From NCBI RefSeq assembly GCF_048544455.1, contig NC_133531.1, positions 68,610,099-68,674,098 on the forward strand: 64,000 nucleotides of DNA. Direction: 5' to 3'. The stretch comes from Silene latifolia. Its lineage: Eukaryota > Streptophyta > Magnoliopsida > Caryophyllales > Caryophyllaceae. The notes beneath the pieces are model-generated. The model saw only the letters and a list, made by a program, of their open reading frames with translations. It was not told the DNA's origin and ran no database searches. Within the stretch, counting starts at the first letter, position 1; each line of letters starts with the position of its first letter. Position numbers and translations under genes: made by a program. Positions 35,035 to 45,744 of the stretch are shown here, in pieces.

Positions 35035-36702
35035 CTAATCATCATGTTCCTCCTCGAAGGTTTCTTTCGCAGCATCCAGCGGCTTGAATGCCTGATCTTG
35101 AGCATTGACCCACTTGAGCACTTCACTCTCGTTGTTGGGGATGATATGAGGACAATAGTCGATGAGGCTTTTATCTCCTTGTAGAAAGAGATGTTGATTA
35201 GGGTTGTTTTCATCACTTGGTTGGCATAGGTATGAAGCTATCAGTTCATGATTGTCGATCATATTTTGAATAACATGTTTCAGTTTGAAGCACGTTTCAG
35301 TATCATGACCTTTTCCTTGATGATATTGGCAATAGGCATTGCCGTCCCAAAAACGGGATTTCTTGCATTCAGACGGGTCCGGAGTGGGCCCGATTGGTTG
35401 TAGCTTCCCTTCAGTTATGAGCTTTTGAAGAGCTTCGGCATAGGTTGTGTTGAGCCTAGTGAATGTCCTTTGAGAACGTTCAACCTTGATGTTTGACTTT
35501 AGACATTCAGGAGGATTGTCCTGACTGAGAGGTGCAATTATGATTTTGCCAGCTTCAATCATATCTTGAATGGCATGCTTGAGTTTGAAGCAGGTTTTGA
35601 TGTCATGACCCTTGCCTTGATGGTATTGGCAATAGGCCTTTCCGTTCCATGAACGACCTCTTTTGTGTTCAGGTTTGTCCGGAGTCGGACCAATGGGTTG
35701 GAGCATTCCTTCTGAAGCAAGTATCTCCAGAGCAGTGCCATATGTTATTCCCAGATCTGTGAATACCCTTTGATGTTTTCCCACGGTTCCCACATTTGTG
35801 TTTTTAGGGATGTTTTTGTTTTTGTCAATCCTGGGCAGAAGCAGGATTGGGTTGTTGTTAGTGGGAAGTTTTTGGGATGTTGCTTGATATTTTGAAGGGT
35901 ATTTTGGTGAGGCAATTTCTTTATTGGTAGGTTCATGGATGTGGGAACCATCGGACTCCTCCTCATTTTCAACAGTTGTTGGTTGGTGAACGGAGGGTTG
36001 GTTTCCTTGATGGTTAGGATCATTTTTGGTATTACCAAACCTTTTCTCCAAATTAGCTACCCGGGTATTCAAATCATCGATAGCCACTTGCAGCTTTGAG
36101 AATATGTTGTTGATGGAGACAGAAAGCATCATTATACCGCTTTGTATGCCATCCTCATCAATTGCATGAATTTCCTCATCGTCAGGAGGGCTGAGGTGAG
36201 AGCAATCTAGGGAAGATTCCTGACTGTGTCCAATAGGGTTTTCGGGAGGATTGTTTCTGTTGTTTGTTGAGGGAGGTAATGGTAACTCACCCTTTTCAAT
36301 CATATCAAGGATGACACCTTTCAGGGGGAGACAAGTTTCAGTATCGTGTCCGCGACCTTGGTGATATTGGCAAAACAGTTTTCCGTCCCATCTACGACCT
36401 CGCTTGTTTGGTAGAGGGTCTGGAGTTGGACCAATTGGTTGAAGTTTTTTTTGGGAGGTTAGCCTTTCCAAGGCTGTGGCATAAGGCATACCCAGATCAG
36501 GGAAGGACCTATGAGGTCGTCTGTTTTTGGTTTGGTCGTTGGCCAGTAGCCGGCTTTCAAGGAGCTTAACCCTTTGCTCAATATTAGAAGAGAGAAAATT
36601 CCCGGTAATCATTTTGTCCTCAACCTGGGAGAGACGAGTGCTCAAGTTTTCCACGGTAGCTAGGAGTCGAAGGACCATGTTGTTGGTTTCAGCAGAAGTC
36701 AT
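35035..36702 (-). CDS. Ogre/Tat-like gag-type protein with three zinc-knuckle modules
   Basis: Intact 555-codon ORF, start at 36702 (MTSAETNNM). It has three copies of one module at residues about 66-142, 313-391 and 413-490. Each contains LQPIGPTPD, a W-D/N-G motif, the metal-binding pattern CQYHQGxGHDxxTC (C-x2-H-x4-H-x4-C) and a following amphipathic helix (LKHxIQDMIE). Coiled-coil-like stretches precede modules 1 and 2 (about 9-30 and 197-222), so coil plus module appears duplicated as a unit. The finger matches the nucleic-acid-binding end of plant Tat/Ogre gag. The capsid-like N-terminal domain is missing, and no protease or pol follows. The lack of any stop in 1.67 kb, in an element otherwise full of repeats, suggests selection or recent origin. 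A nucleic-acid-binding role is inferred. Confidence 0.8.
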   Translation of the reverse strand: MTSAETNNMVLRLLATVENLSTRLSQVEDKMITGNFLSSNIEQRVKLLESRLLANDQTKNRRPHRSFPDLGMPYATALERLTSQKKLQPIGPTPDPLPNKRGRRWDGKLFCQYHQGRGHDTETCLPLKGVILDMIEKGELPLPPSTNNRNNPPENPIGHSQESSLDCSHLSPPDDEEIHAIDEDGIQSGIMMLSVSINNIFSKLQVAIDDLNTRVANLEKRFGNTKNDPNHQGNQPSVHQPTTVENEEESDGSHIHEPTNKEIASPKYPSKYQATSQKLPTNNNPILLLPRIDKNKNIPKNTNVGTVGKHQRVFTDLGITYGTALEILASEGMLQPIGPTPDKPEHKRGRSWNGKAYCQYHQGKGHDIKTCFKLKHAIQDMIEAGKIIIAPLSQDNPPECLKSNIKVERSQRTFTRLNTTYAEALQKLITEGKLQPIGPTPDPSECKKSRFWDGNAYCQYHQGKGHDTETCFKLKHVIQNMIDNHELIASYLCQPSDENNPNQHLFLQGDKSLIDYCPHIIPNNESEVLKWVNAQDQAFKPLDAAKETFEEEHDD

Positions 36703-37500
36703 GGCAGATGAAGTTTGATCAGCTTGTTAAGTTTCTGGTTGAAGATTGATGGCACCCAAGGGGTTCCTATTTGACATAACGATAGGCGTTATAACTTGTC
36801 TTGGCAAGGGATTGCACAAACAAAGGCAAGTACGACACATATGTACAAAAGGTAGTTTTGTCGTGAAGACACGACGGCATGACCAGGTTATGAGTTCATT
36901 AAAGATCGTGAATGACCTCTTGTGTCTGAACTCTTGGTGCATGAAGTTGAACTTAGACTCGAGTGTCGACTTTGGCATAATGATGCCTAGACAGACGTCT
37001 TCTGACTCAGTTTGGATGTGCACTTTTGGCGTGATGCCGTTGGACAAGACATGTACACCAACTTGACCTTTGACCCGTAATTAGGGGAAATGCAGGTTTA
37101 AAACCCGACAGATTTTGACTCTGATAACGCCATTGAAGATGTCTCGACAATTAGGCGACACGACCTAGACCAGAAGGTAGGTACTAACTTCGGCTGAGAT
37201 CCGACGTTATCTGGACGTCTTGACTTGAAATCGACTGGACTCTAATCGACTCGAGGCTGAATCAGAAAGGTGGACTGAAATTTTTGAAAATAGAAATTTT
37301 CAAAAAGATTCATTTGTCGTTTTATGGACAGCTTCCAAAGAGTAAGGATCTTCAAAAGTCGGTCAGTTGAAAGGGTTGTCTTAGGTTTGTTTTCAAAAGA
37401 CAGTTTGAGTTGAAATTGCGGCGGCTCTGAAAACAAAGTTTTGTTTCCAAAGACGGTTTTTGAAATTCCGAATCACGGATTAGAAAATCGAGAATCGAAT
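36703..37500 (-). other. 5' leader of E, part next to gag
   Basis: Non-coding on inspection; short open frames on both strands lack any motif. It passes into the hairpin arrays at about 37500. Confidence 0.5.
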
Positions 37501-38060
37501 AATTTGGAATCGTCATCACAATGGCCATGAAAACGGTTAAGTTTGTTTTCAAAGGATTTAGAATTGGGTTAAAAATTTGGAAACGGTCAGATTTGTTTTC
37601 AAATAATTTGAAATTGGATTGAAATTTGAAAACGGTTAAATTGGTTTTCAAAGATTTGATTTTGAATTGAAATTTGAAAACGGTTAAATTTGTTTTCAAA
37701 CGGTTGATTTTGAATTGAAATTTGAAAACGGTTAAATTTGTTTTCAAATGGTTTGATTTTGAATTGAAATTTAAAAATGGTTAAATTTGCTTTCAAAGGG
37801 TTTGAAGTTGAATTTGAAATTTGAAAACGGCTAGATTTGTTTTCAAAGATTTGAAATTGAATTTGAAATTTTAAAACGGTTAGATTTGTTTTCAAATGAT
37901 TTGAAATTGGATCTGGAATTTGAAAGCGGTTAAATTGGCTTTCAAAGGACTTGATTTTTAATTGGAATTTGAAAACGGTTAAATTCGTTTTCAAATGATT
38001 TGATTTTGAATTGAAATTTGAAAACGGTTAAATTAGTTTTCAAAGATTTGAAATTGGAAA
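37500..38060 (-). repeat. Hairpin array 1 in E leader: TTTGAAAAC...GTTTTCAAA units
   Basis: About eleven units at a spacing of roughly 50 bp. Most form a stem TTTGAAAAC/GTTTTCAAA (up to 9 bp) with a 10-nt loop near GGTTAAATTT. The unit at 37919-37946 reads TTTGAAAGC/GCTTTCAAA, a compensatory A-T to G-C change. Minus-strand open frames here (MKTNLTVFKFQF repeats) are repeat artefacts. Confidence 0.85.
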
Positions 38061-38830
38061 TTGTGAGGATTAGATTCGTCATTACGACGGGTTAGAAAAC
38101 CGTTTTAACCTTTGAAAGATGGTATGCAAATTGAAAATTGTGAGAATTGAAATCGTCATTATGACGGCTTAGAAAAGCCAATTTTGATTTCGAAAACGAG
38201 ATTCGAAATTTTGGAAAGTTGCACGGGTTGAAATCGTCATTACGACGGTTTGAAAAAACGTTTCTGTTTAAAACTTGATTTTGAATTTTGAAAATTCGAG
38301 GGTAGAATTCGTCATTACGACGGCGTAAAAGGGTGATTTGAGAATGCAACGGTCGGCGAGAGACCGAGGTTTGAAATGGCCATTATGACGACGTAAAAGG
38401 GTATTTTGAAGTGGTTTGTGAAAACCAATGTTTGAAATCGTCATTACAACGGTATGAAAAGGTGATGCAACGGTCGGCGAAAGACCGAGGTTTGAAACGA
38501 TTGTGAAAAACTGGCTTTGAAAATCGTTATTACGACGGCCTAAAAAGGTGTGTTGAAATGGTTATAAAAACCGAGTTTTAAAATCGTCATTATGACGGCC
38601 TAGAAAGGCGTGTTGAAATGGTTATAAAAACCGGATTTGAAAATCGTCATTATGACGGCCTAGAAAGGCATGTTGAAATGGTTATAAAAACCGAGTTTTA
38701 AAATCGTCATTATGACGGCCTAGAAAGGCGTGTTGAAATGGTTATAAAAACCGGATTTGAAAATCGTCATTACGACGGCCTAGAAAGGCGTGCATCGGTC
38801 GGCGAAAGACCGAGGTTTGAAATGGCCATT
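38060..38830 (-). repeat. Hairpin array 2 in E leader: CGTCATTATGACG units
   Basis: Around a dozen units, regular at about 60 bp in 38510-38790. Each has CGTCATTA(C/T)GACG, then a small hairpin such as GCCT-AGAA-AGGC, and often GGTT-ATAAA-AACC. Early units carry GGTT/AACC (38089), GGCTT/AAGCC (38167) and GTTT/AAAC (38248) in the same place. A separate hairpin CGGTC-GGCGAAA-GACCG occurs three times (38350, 38471, 38796). Confidence 0.85.
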
Positions 38831-39302
38831 ATAACGGCGCAAAAAGGGTGTTTTTGAAAGTTTGAAAATGACACGGAAGGACTTATGATCAAGTAGCACA
38901 TAAGCACTCACAGTTCATTATATTATGCATTATGCTGACACGGGTTTTGGCTTAAAAGGGTGGGTTACACACCAAGCAATCAAACCCCGATTTGCGAGAG
39001 GGATACCAATCCAAACAAAATGTGTAAGGAGGGTGCCCTAGCCTCGTGCTCGAAAGTGATGAAAGCTCTTTGACGAAACAGAAATATGTAACGTCAATGG
39101 TATGCTTGACTCAATCGGGATTCGGAACGCGGGGATGAGAAAACTCACGCCGACGAGATGAGCCAATTGGTCGATAAAGGGTTAGGTTATGGGCCCAGAC
39201 AAGGAACCCGACTTATGACCGTAATATCAATTAATGCACTTTAACCATGACCTCGTTCGAGTTTCACCTCTAAGGATCACAAAGACACAAGTGTCCTAGT
39301 TT
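38831..39302 (-). other. 5' leader of E, part next to primer site
   Basis: Non-coding; no repeats or ORFs recognised. Confidence 0.5.
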
Positions 39303-39320
39303 TCCCCAGCGGAGTCGCCA
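39303..39320 (-). promoter_or_regulatory. Primer-binding site of E (tRNA-Arg type)
   Basis: The minus strand reads TGGCGACTCCGCTGGGG, complementary to a plant tRNA-Arg 3' end, as known for Ogre/Tat elements. It is three bases from the LTR. Confidence 0.8.
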
Positions 39321-39323
39321 AAA

Positions 39324-42098
39324 TGTGGACATGGGCCACGTCTCGGTCTGCGGATTTAGGCCGACTACCGGTCCGCGGTCACGGGCCACCTGCACGCCAG
39401 GCCAATCTGTGGACATGCAGAGGTCTCTTTGAAAGCCACGCTCGGCGGCGTAAAATGCTTTCGACCGGATCGCTTTAGATCGGTCGGTATCGTCTCGGCA
39501 ACGGCCGCGAAACGATGTATAGATGTTTGGAGTCGCCACCAAGCATTTGTGGGATGCTTGGAACCCGTTCGAATCCACTTTATACCTAGGTCAACCAAGG
39601 CAAAAAGCGGTGTTTGACATAGGTACTAAAGATAAGGACTCGTCCCCCTTTTAGCATTCTATGCCTAAAATGACTCTCGTACGCCCTGGATAAGGCCATC
39701 CACTATCCAAAGGTTCTGAGTAAGGGGTGAGGGTACGTATTGGGAAGCCCTTTAATCGGACACTCAATCCCGCCCGCGTTAACGGCCTCTACTGATCGAT
39801 CGTGGTTGTTTAAGTGCAAGAGTTGATAAAACGGTGTAAATGCATGAATGCACATCCAAAAGTTTTAACCTAACATGTGAGCTTTCTAAGTCGGTTTGTT
39901 AATCCAAATATCAAGCATAAGATGTCAAGTTGGATTTATATTGATTTGCATTTGAAAACGGAAATTAAACATCCATTTACCAAATTCGGGTCATGATGCT
40001 TAACACAATCCATTTGTTGAAAAAGGGTGTCAAATGACAAAGTGTGAAAACGTAAACTTGTCAATCTGATCCGTCATGTATTCGAATTAACCGTAATCAA
40101 GATCGTCCTAGACAAGTGCTAAAAACGAGACAGAACCGTGCCAGGCAGCCCCCTTGGGGCGCGAGCCTATTGGCGATGGAAGGGGCTCTGCCCTGGTTTT
40201 GAAATGTGAAAACAGGCGGTCCCTTGGGGCGCGAGCCATGAGCCGACCCAAGGGGGCGTCTCCTGGCTTTTGAAAAGGTTATTTAAAACCGTATTTATGA
40301 TGAAAGATTTGCAAATATGATTTGCATGACTCAGAATAATTACTATTGTGTTAGTAATATTCGTTGTCGGATTTGCATGTTTTGAAAAGCATAATCAAAT
40401 GGTAAAAGGAAAATGTGTGATTTGAACTAATTATGTTAAGTTCATTTATTTGTAATTAGTCAAGTTAATCATCGTACTCGGATTAAACCGACATGGTATA
40501 AAGAACCAAGGATGATTATGAATTATGACTAATATATTTACAAATGTAAACAAATGAGAAAAAATGCTAAATAAAATAAAAGAGTGTTAAAATACCCATT
40601 AAAATGTAATTAACCAATGATATCATCGGGTCACGGATTTAACCGTCATGGTATAAAGAACCAAGGATGATTTTTATAATGGTCAAAAAGCTTGTCATAA
40701 AAGTGATTTAAAACATTTGAAACGGTAAAAACCGATTACAAATAAGAAAATAGATTAAAGGGGAAAGACGAGAACAATCACGGTTGAATTCTGACCTGGA
40801 CACCCCATTGAGGCGCGAGCCTGTGTGCACCATAAGGGGTTACCCTCGAGCCAAAACTCAGTTTTGGCTCGTCTAACCCATGTTTTGGATCGTGTTATGC
40901 ATTGTTCATGCATGTAAACTCATGAAAACAGTAAGGACATGACTTAAAGTGAGTTGTTTACACCCTCAAACTTACGTGTATTGATGTTTGCGTGGTAGAC
41001 GACTTTAGAGACGGTTTTCTCGTTGTGACTACTCGCGATCAAAGAAGTTTAATAAAAAAGGTGCCTTAAAAAAGGATTTGGTTTTGAAAATATGTTTGAA
41101 AATATGTTAATTAAAACATGTTGATTGATGAATTGAGTTGGTCGAATGGGTCGGTCGAATGCATGGCGACGGTACCAAACAATATGTGTAAGGCGTGTGT
41201 TTACGATCGGTAGGTCGTAAACACGTGTCGATTTTGTGACTTAGGAAGTCGAGTATAGAAGTTTAAGGGAGAGGTGAAGGGGCAGACGCTCGCGTGAATT
41301 TTATAGTGTGTGATGGTGGGTATTTATAGAGAAATGTGGGATGGTAGGTCGGTTGTGTTTGCTTAGAGGCTAAGCAGACAGCCTAAAGAGTCGCGAGCCA
41401 GCCCGTGACTCAATGGGGTGTGTTGTCGCTTTCGCAAATTTGGATTTTGCATTTGTTCTAACCAATGTTTTGTTGGTTGTGATTTGTGGTCTTTGAGGTT
41501 TGCTTAGCCGTGTAAGCTTCCTCTTGGGTGATATTTGGGGTAGGTATTTTGTGTCTTTGACTCGGGTTTGACCCGTGTGAGTCGGGATTTGAATTTTGAG
41601 TCGGTTTTTGGCTCGGTGTCGGTTTAGACTCTAAATAGGGTCATTTTAATGGAAATGACATGATGAAGACATTCATGGAATTATTTTTGACATTTGAGAT
41701 TTGGGTTGACTCGGGTTGACTCGAGTTGCGGGTTTCCGAGTCGGTTTTGGGTCCGAAGACGATTTTAACTCTAAATAGAGTTATTTTAACGGAAATGACA
41801 TGATGAAAACATTCATGGCATTATTTTTGACATTCGAGATTTGGGTTGACTCGGGTTGACTCAGGTTGACTCGAGTTGCGGGTTTCTGAGTCGGTTTTGG
41901 GTCCGAAGACGGTTTTAACTCTAAATAGTGTTATTTTAATGCAAATGAAGTTAGAAAACTTTTGAAATCATTTTTCACATTCGATTAGTGCATTAAACCG
42001 TCTCATGTATAGCCAATCCACGCACGCATATCAAAAACACGTTACAGTCCGATCATCATCGGGTGGTTTTTGGAAGGTGCAGATACTGGGTATCTACA
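39324..42098 (-). mobile_element. 5' LTR of element E
   Basis: 2775 bp from TGTGGACATGG to GGGTATCTACA, with an intact TG...CA. Nearly identical to 27752-30536. Confidence 0.93.
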
Positions 42099-43877
42099 CC
42101 CACTTCCCCTACTTAACAAGGTTTGTACCCCGGTGTGGCCGAGTGCACTCCCTCATGAAATAGGTTTTCATGGTTTCTACTTTTTGGTAAGGCTAAGTCT
42201 CAATTGTTTATTTAGCGAGAGGTCATGTCAATTTATTATCTATCACGTTTTAAGTGAACTAAAGCGGTGAACTACGATAATTGTAATTGACACGGTCGAT
42301 AAACTCGATTAAAATGCATGTTTAGTTATGGCGATTTAGCAATGTATGCAACATATAAATAAAATGCAAAGCATAAAAATAAATCCTAGTATGGCCTTCC
42401 TAAAATAGTAAATCTAATAAACTATTACAAATTCGGAAACCAACTCCTTTGGTCCCTTGAACTTCGGTCTTGGCACGCATTTCAAGGCAACACTTTCTTT
42501 AATGGATCGCCTTCTCGAGTGACACCGTCTTCAAGGAACTCCGGAATAAATAAATTACATAACAAATTACATAATTTCCTATTATACATTTGTAATTAAA
42601 ATAAAAATAAATCTATTAAATTACAAAACGGTGATACGTGATCACATTAAATTACAACCGAATCGATATTCCCATACATTTCGGGTAATACCAATTAAAA
42701 CTAAGGCCATACTAAGTAAATTACATAATTCAAAAAATACATAAAATTAAAATATGACAATCATAAATAAAATGCAGCATTATAATATGTATTAACATGC
42801 CCAATTTTATGCTTAATCGCCTTTAAAGAGCCAATATCGTATATTAATCGATTTTTACGGATTTGCGTGATTTAACCTTTTAAAAATCACAATAATTACA
42901 TAAAATCATATTTATGTACTAGTTAATTACCCTAACCATCTTAGGACTCAAAATTAGACTTCACTAACATTTGACAATAATTAACTTATATTTCTTAATA
43001 TTGTTCATAAATGGACTCAAAATACAAAAATTTTGCCATAAACTTCAAATTAAATCATAAAAATTTCAAATAAATTCAAAAATCTGAAATTTTAAACTCA
43101 TGAACATTCTGGAAAAATACCATGACACTCATAATGTTCAAAACTTAGGCTAAAATTTCGAAAATTTATCGAGAAAAAACAATGTTGCGGTTTATCCGAT
43201 TTATCAATTATTACCATAAAAATACGAGAAAATTTATTTTTATTAACTTTTCACTTTTAGATCTGAAATATATGATCAAATGCAATATGTGACGTTTTTC
43301 CTTAGTCATGAAGTTTGTTTTAGCAATTTTTACTAATTAAAGTCACTATTTATGTGATTTTTCATCAAAAATTCATAAATCATGCACAAAGACTTCATTA
43401 TAGCCAAATATTTTACACACATCTTTTAAAATTTCATGTGACAACATAATAAATTTCCATGACCAGATTCGAAATATAACTCATATTAACCTATTTTTCC
43501 ATTTAAATACGATTTTAACTTGAAAAATCCATATTTCGAGCATAACAACTCATTTAATTATGAAAATTTATATGCCATCAGTAGATAATATATTTGAAAA
43601 CATATCCAAAAACCACTAGAAAAAAATAAAGTTTAGCTATTTTTAGTCCAAAAATGATATTTTTATCATAAAAATCACATTTTAATGCCATTATTATATA
43701 AAATGAACAATAAAATCCATAAATTAAACCAAAATATCCTAAACAATTTTAGGATCAGAAACTTTAACATGCATAATAAATTTCGTGATATATCATAATA
43801 AACACAAATTTATAAGTTTTATTTGTTAATCGTATAACTCGGAAAAACAATAACCGATTTGCATGCAAACAACCTAA
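42099..43877 (-). other. 5' leader of element B (right part)
   Basis: AT-rich non-coding leader, colinear with C at about 53765-55545 (inverse) and partly homologous to the leader of D (CCTAGTATGGCC, TTCGGAAACCAACTCC). No ORF. Confidence 0.75.
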
Positions 43878-43892
43878 GGCTCATGATACCGC
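43878..43892 (-). promoter_or_regulatory. Primer-binding site of B (altered tRNA-Met type)
   Basis: The minus strand reads GCGGTATCATGAGCC where C and D have TGGTATCAGAGC. It has probably mutated since insertion. Confidence 0.7.
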
Positions 43893-43893
43893 T

Positions 43894-45234
43894 TGTTAGA
43901 AATTATTAATCTCATTAATTAGTCATATTCATATATGTGAGAAATTATTTAGTCATAAAATAATTACAAATCTTATGCATGCAAACATAAATAGAAGTAA
44001 AGAAGAAATCATTGTTCTTACTATATGATTTCGGTTTTATGGACACCAAAAAGATCTCCTTCTTGTTAGTTTTTGAGCTTTCCAACAATGGATGAACAAG
44101 ATTCAAGTTTAGAACTCTCCCAAAAGCATATACCCAAGGAAACCTCTTAAAGACTAAAATAATATGATCTAGTATTAGGATTAGTCTTACTTAAAATTTT
44201 GACACAAAAATATTAATTTGTTGTCCTCTATTTCGGTTAAGAGGAGAAGAGATTAGTGAGTTTTATTTCTCTAGGATTTTCACAAATAGTAGAGAGTTTT
44301 TTTTTTGTCTATTTCTTTCTTACTCTAGAAATTATAGATTTTGAATGAATAATTAACTAAAGAGAAAACTCCTTCTCTTTTTCTTTTGTTTTGGCCGAAA
44401 AAGGGGCTTGGGTAGGTTGTCCAATATTTTTCATTTTTGCTCTTCACAAGAGACTAGGCATGCAACCCTAGTTATAGGTTTGTTCTTCTCAAGATGTCTA
44501 GTCTTGCATGCCTACAACCTAGGGTTATGATTGTGTCTCCAATTAAATATAAACAACACAATATAAACTATATACTCCCACCCTTATTTTCGGTACATGC
44601 ATAAAATGGAGAATCCATTTTATTTTTGTCATTTGTCAAATTGTGACAAATGTGACATGTTACTTGACATGTGAATTTGTAATGTATTTTTAACATATTA
44701 AAAATCAACATACTCATAAAATATGTCATTTACAAAATCGACTAGTAATTCGTAATTACTTGTACCAAAACGGTTTATCAAATTCAAAATTACAACGTCT
44801 TGTATTTATAATAAATTATTCATTCAATTTCAATTCCAAATTGTTTTGTAAACAATAATTTTATCTAAGTAATAAAACAATTCAATTACTTAGACCGTAT
44901 CTAATATAATCGAATTACAATGAGACACGTTAATTTTACTCACAAAATCATCCGTCAATTTTAAGCAATTTAATTAACTCGTATCGGTATACGATTAATT
45001 AAATAATCAATTAAGAGTATTTCCCTATAGGTATGATCTAAGGGGATCAACTGATTACCACCGTCGCACGACAGTAATGTCAAACTCTAGTCAGCCAATC
45101 ATTACCGATATGTGTGGACCAGTTGACTGTAAAAATATTACATCCCACATGTATTCTAAAAATGAGATTTAAACATGTGATCATCATGATCAACAGTTGT
45201 GATCGCATTATTGTCGGAGGACACATATTCAACA
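43894..45234 (-). mobile_element. 5' LTR of element B
   Basis: 1341 bp, matching 9443-10783. Stem-loop GTAATG/CATTAC at 45074-45105. Confidence 0.92.
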
Positions 45235-45744
45235 CTACTCACATCCTACATGAAACCGGTCATGAATGTCACAAGTTTATAAAGCTCTAACCTTAGAATG
45301 TAAAGTAGCTTGCCAATACGTGAGTCAAGTCTATTCGTTCAGAAAAGAGAGAAACAAAATCTCGTAGATTATGCACATTACCATGTCAACAAAAGGTCAA
45401 AAGTATGCAAGGCAAAGGTATAGACTCAATGCAGCGTCAAATTTCAATCGTTCCGACTCAAAATAAACGTGAAAATTTTTGAATTTTTGTGATTTTGAAT
45501 TAAAAACAACGATGCATGCGAAAAATGAATAAACGTGCAAACGGAAATGCAAGTAAACATGCAGACACAGATATGGATGCATACCTCCCCAAACCAAACC
45601 GTACAATGCCCTCATTGTACCAAAAATAGGGAAAGAAATGCAAACTAAGGTGAAAGCGGGAGTCGGAAAACTTACTGGACAGCGTAGGGAGGGACCTCCT
45701 CAAACCAACCATGAACATGGGAGGTCATGGGTAGCCACGCAGCA
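45235..45744 (-). other. Internal region of element A (right part)
   Basis: Continues A after B; the first five bases are the B target duplication. It contains ACCTCCCCAAACCAAACC (about 45583-45600), like the polypurine region at 8410, and AT-rich non-coding sequence. Interrupted by F at 45745. Confidence 0.5.

Larger units (their letters stand above)
27752..42098 (-). mobile_element. Element E: non-autonomous Ogre/Tat-like LTR retrotransposon
   Basis: 14,347 bp, flanked by the perfect duplication CCCAC (27747-27751 and 42099-42103) inside the leader of B. The uninterrupted site is visible in C near 55545. LTRs are about 2.8 kb. The primer site matches the 3' end of tRNA-Arg, and the gag-like ORF has the zinc-finger style of Tat/Ogre elements. 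The 8.8-kb interior lacks any reverse transcriptase or integrase and is instead packed with tandem repeats. LTR divergence by eye is about 1%. Confidence 0.9.
9443..45234 (-). mobile_element. Element B: Copia-type retrotransposon, split by D and E
   Basis: Two 1341-bp LTRs (9443-10783 and 43894-45234) are flanked by the perfect 5-bp duplication CTACT (9438-9442 and 45235-45239). Without the nested elements the interior is about 6.1 kb, colinear with element C. The coding region is decayed. The polypurine tract is at the left LTR and the primer site at the right LTR, so the strand is minus. By eye the LTRs differ at roughly 20 sites, so B is older than D. Confidence 0.92.

Noticed and set aside
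37352-37994. Two minus-strand ORFs with KTNLTVFKFQF repeats
   Set aside because: Translation of the hairpin array; the same unit is open in different frames by chance.
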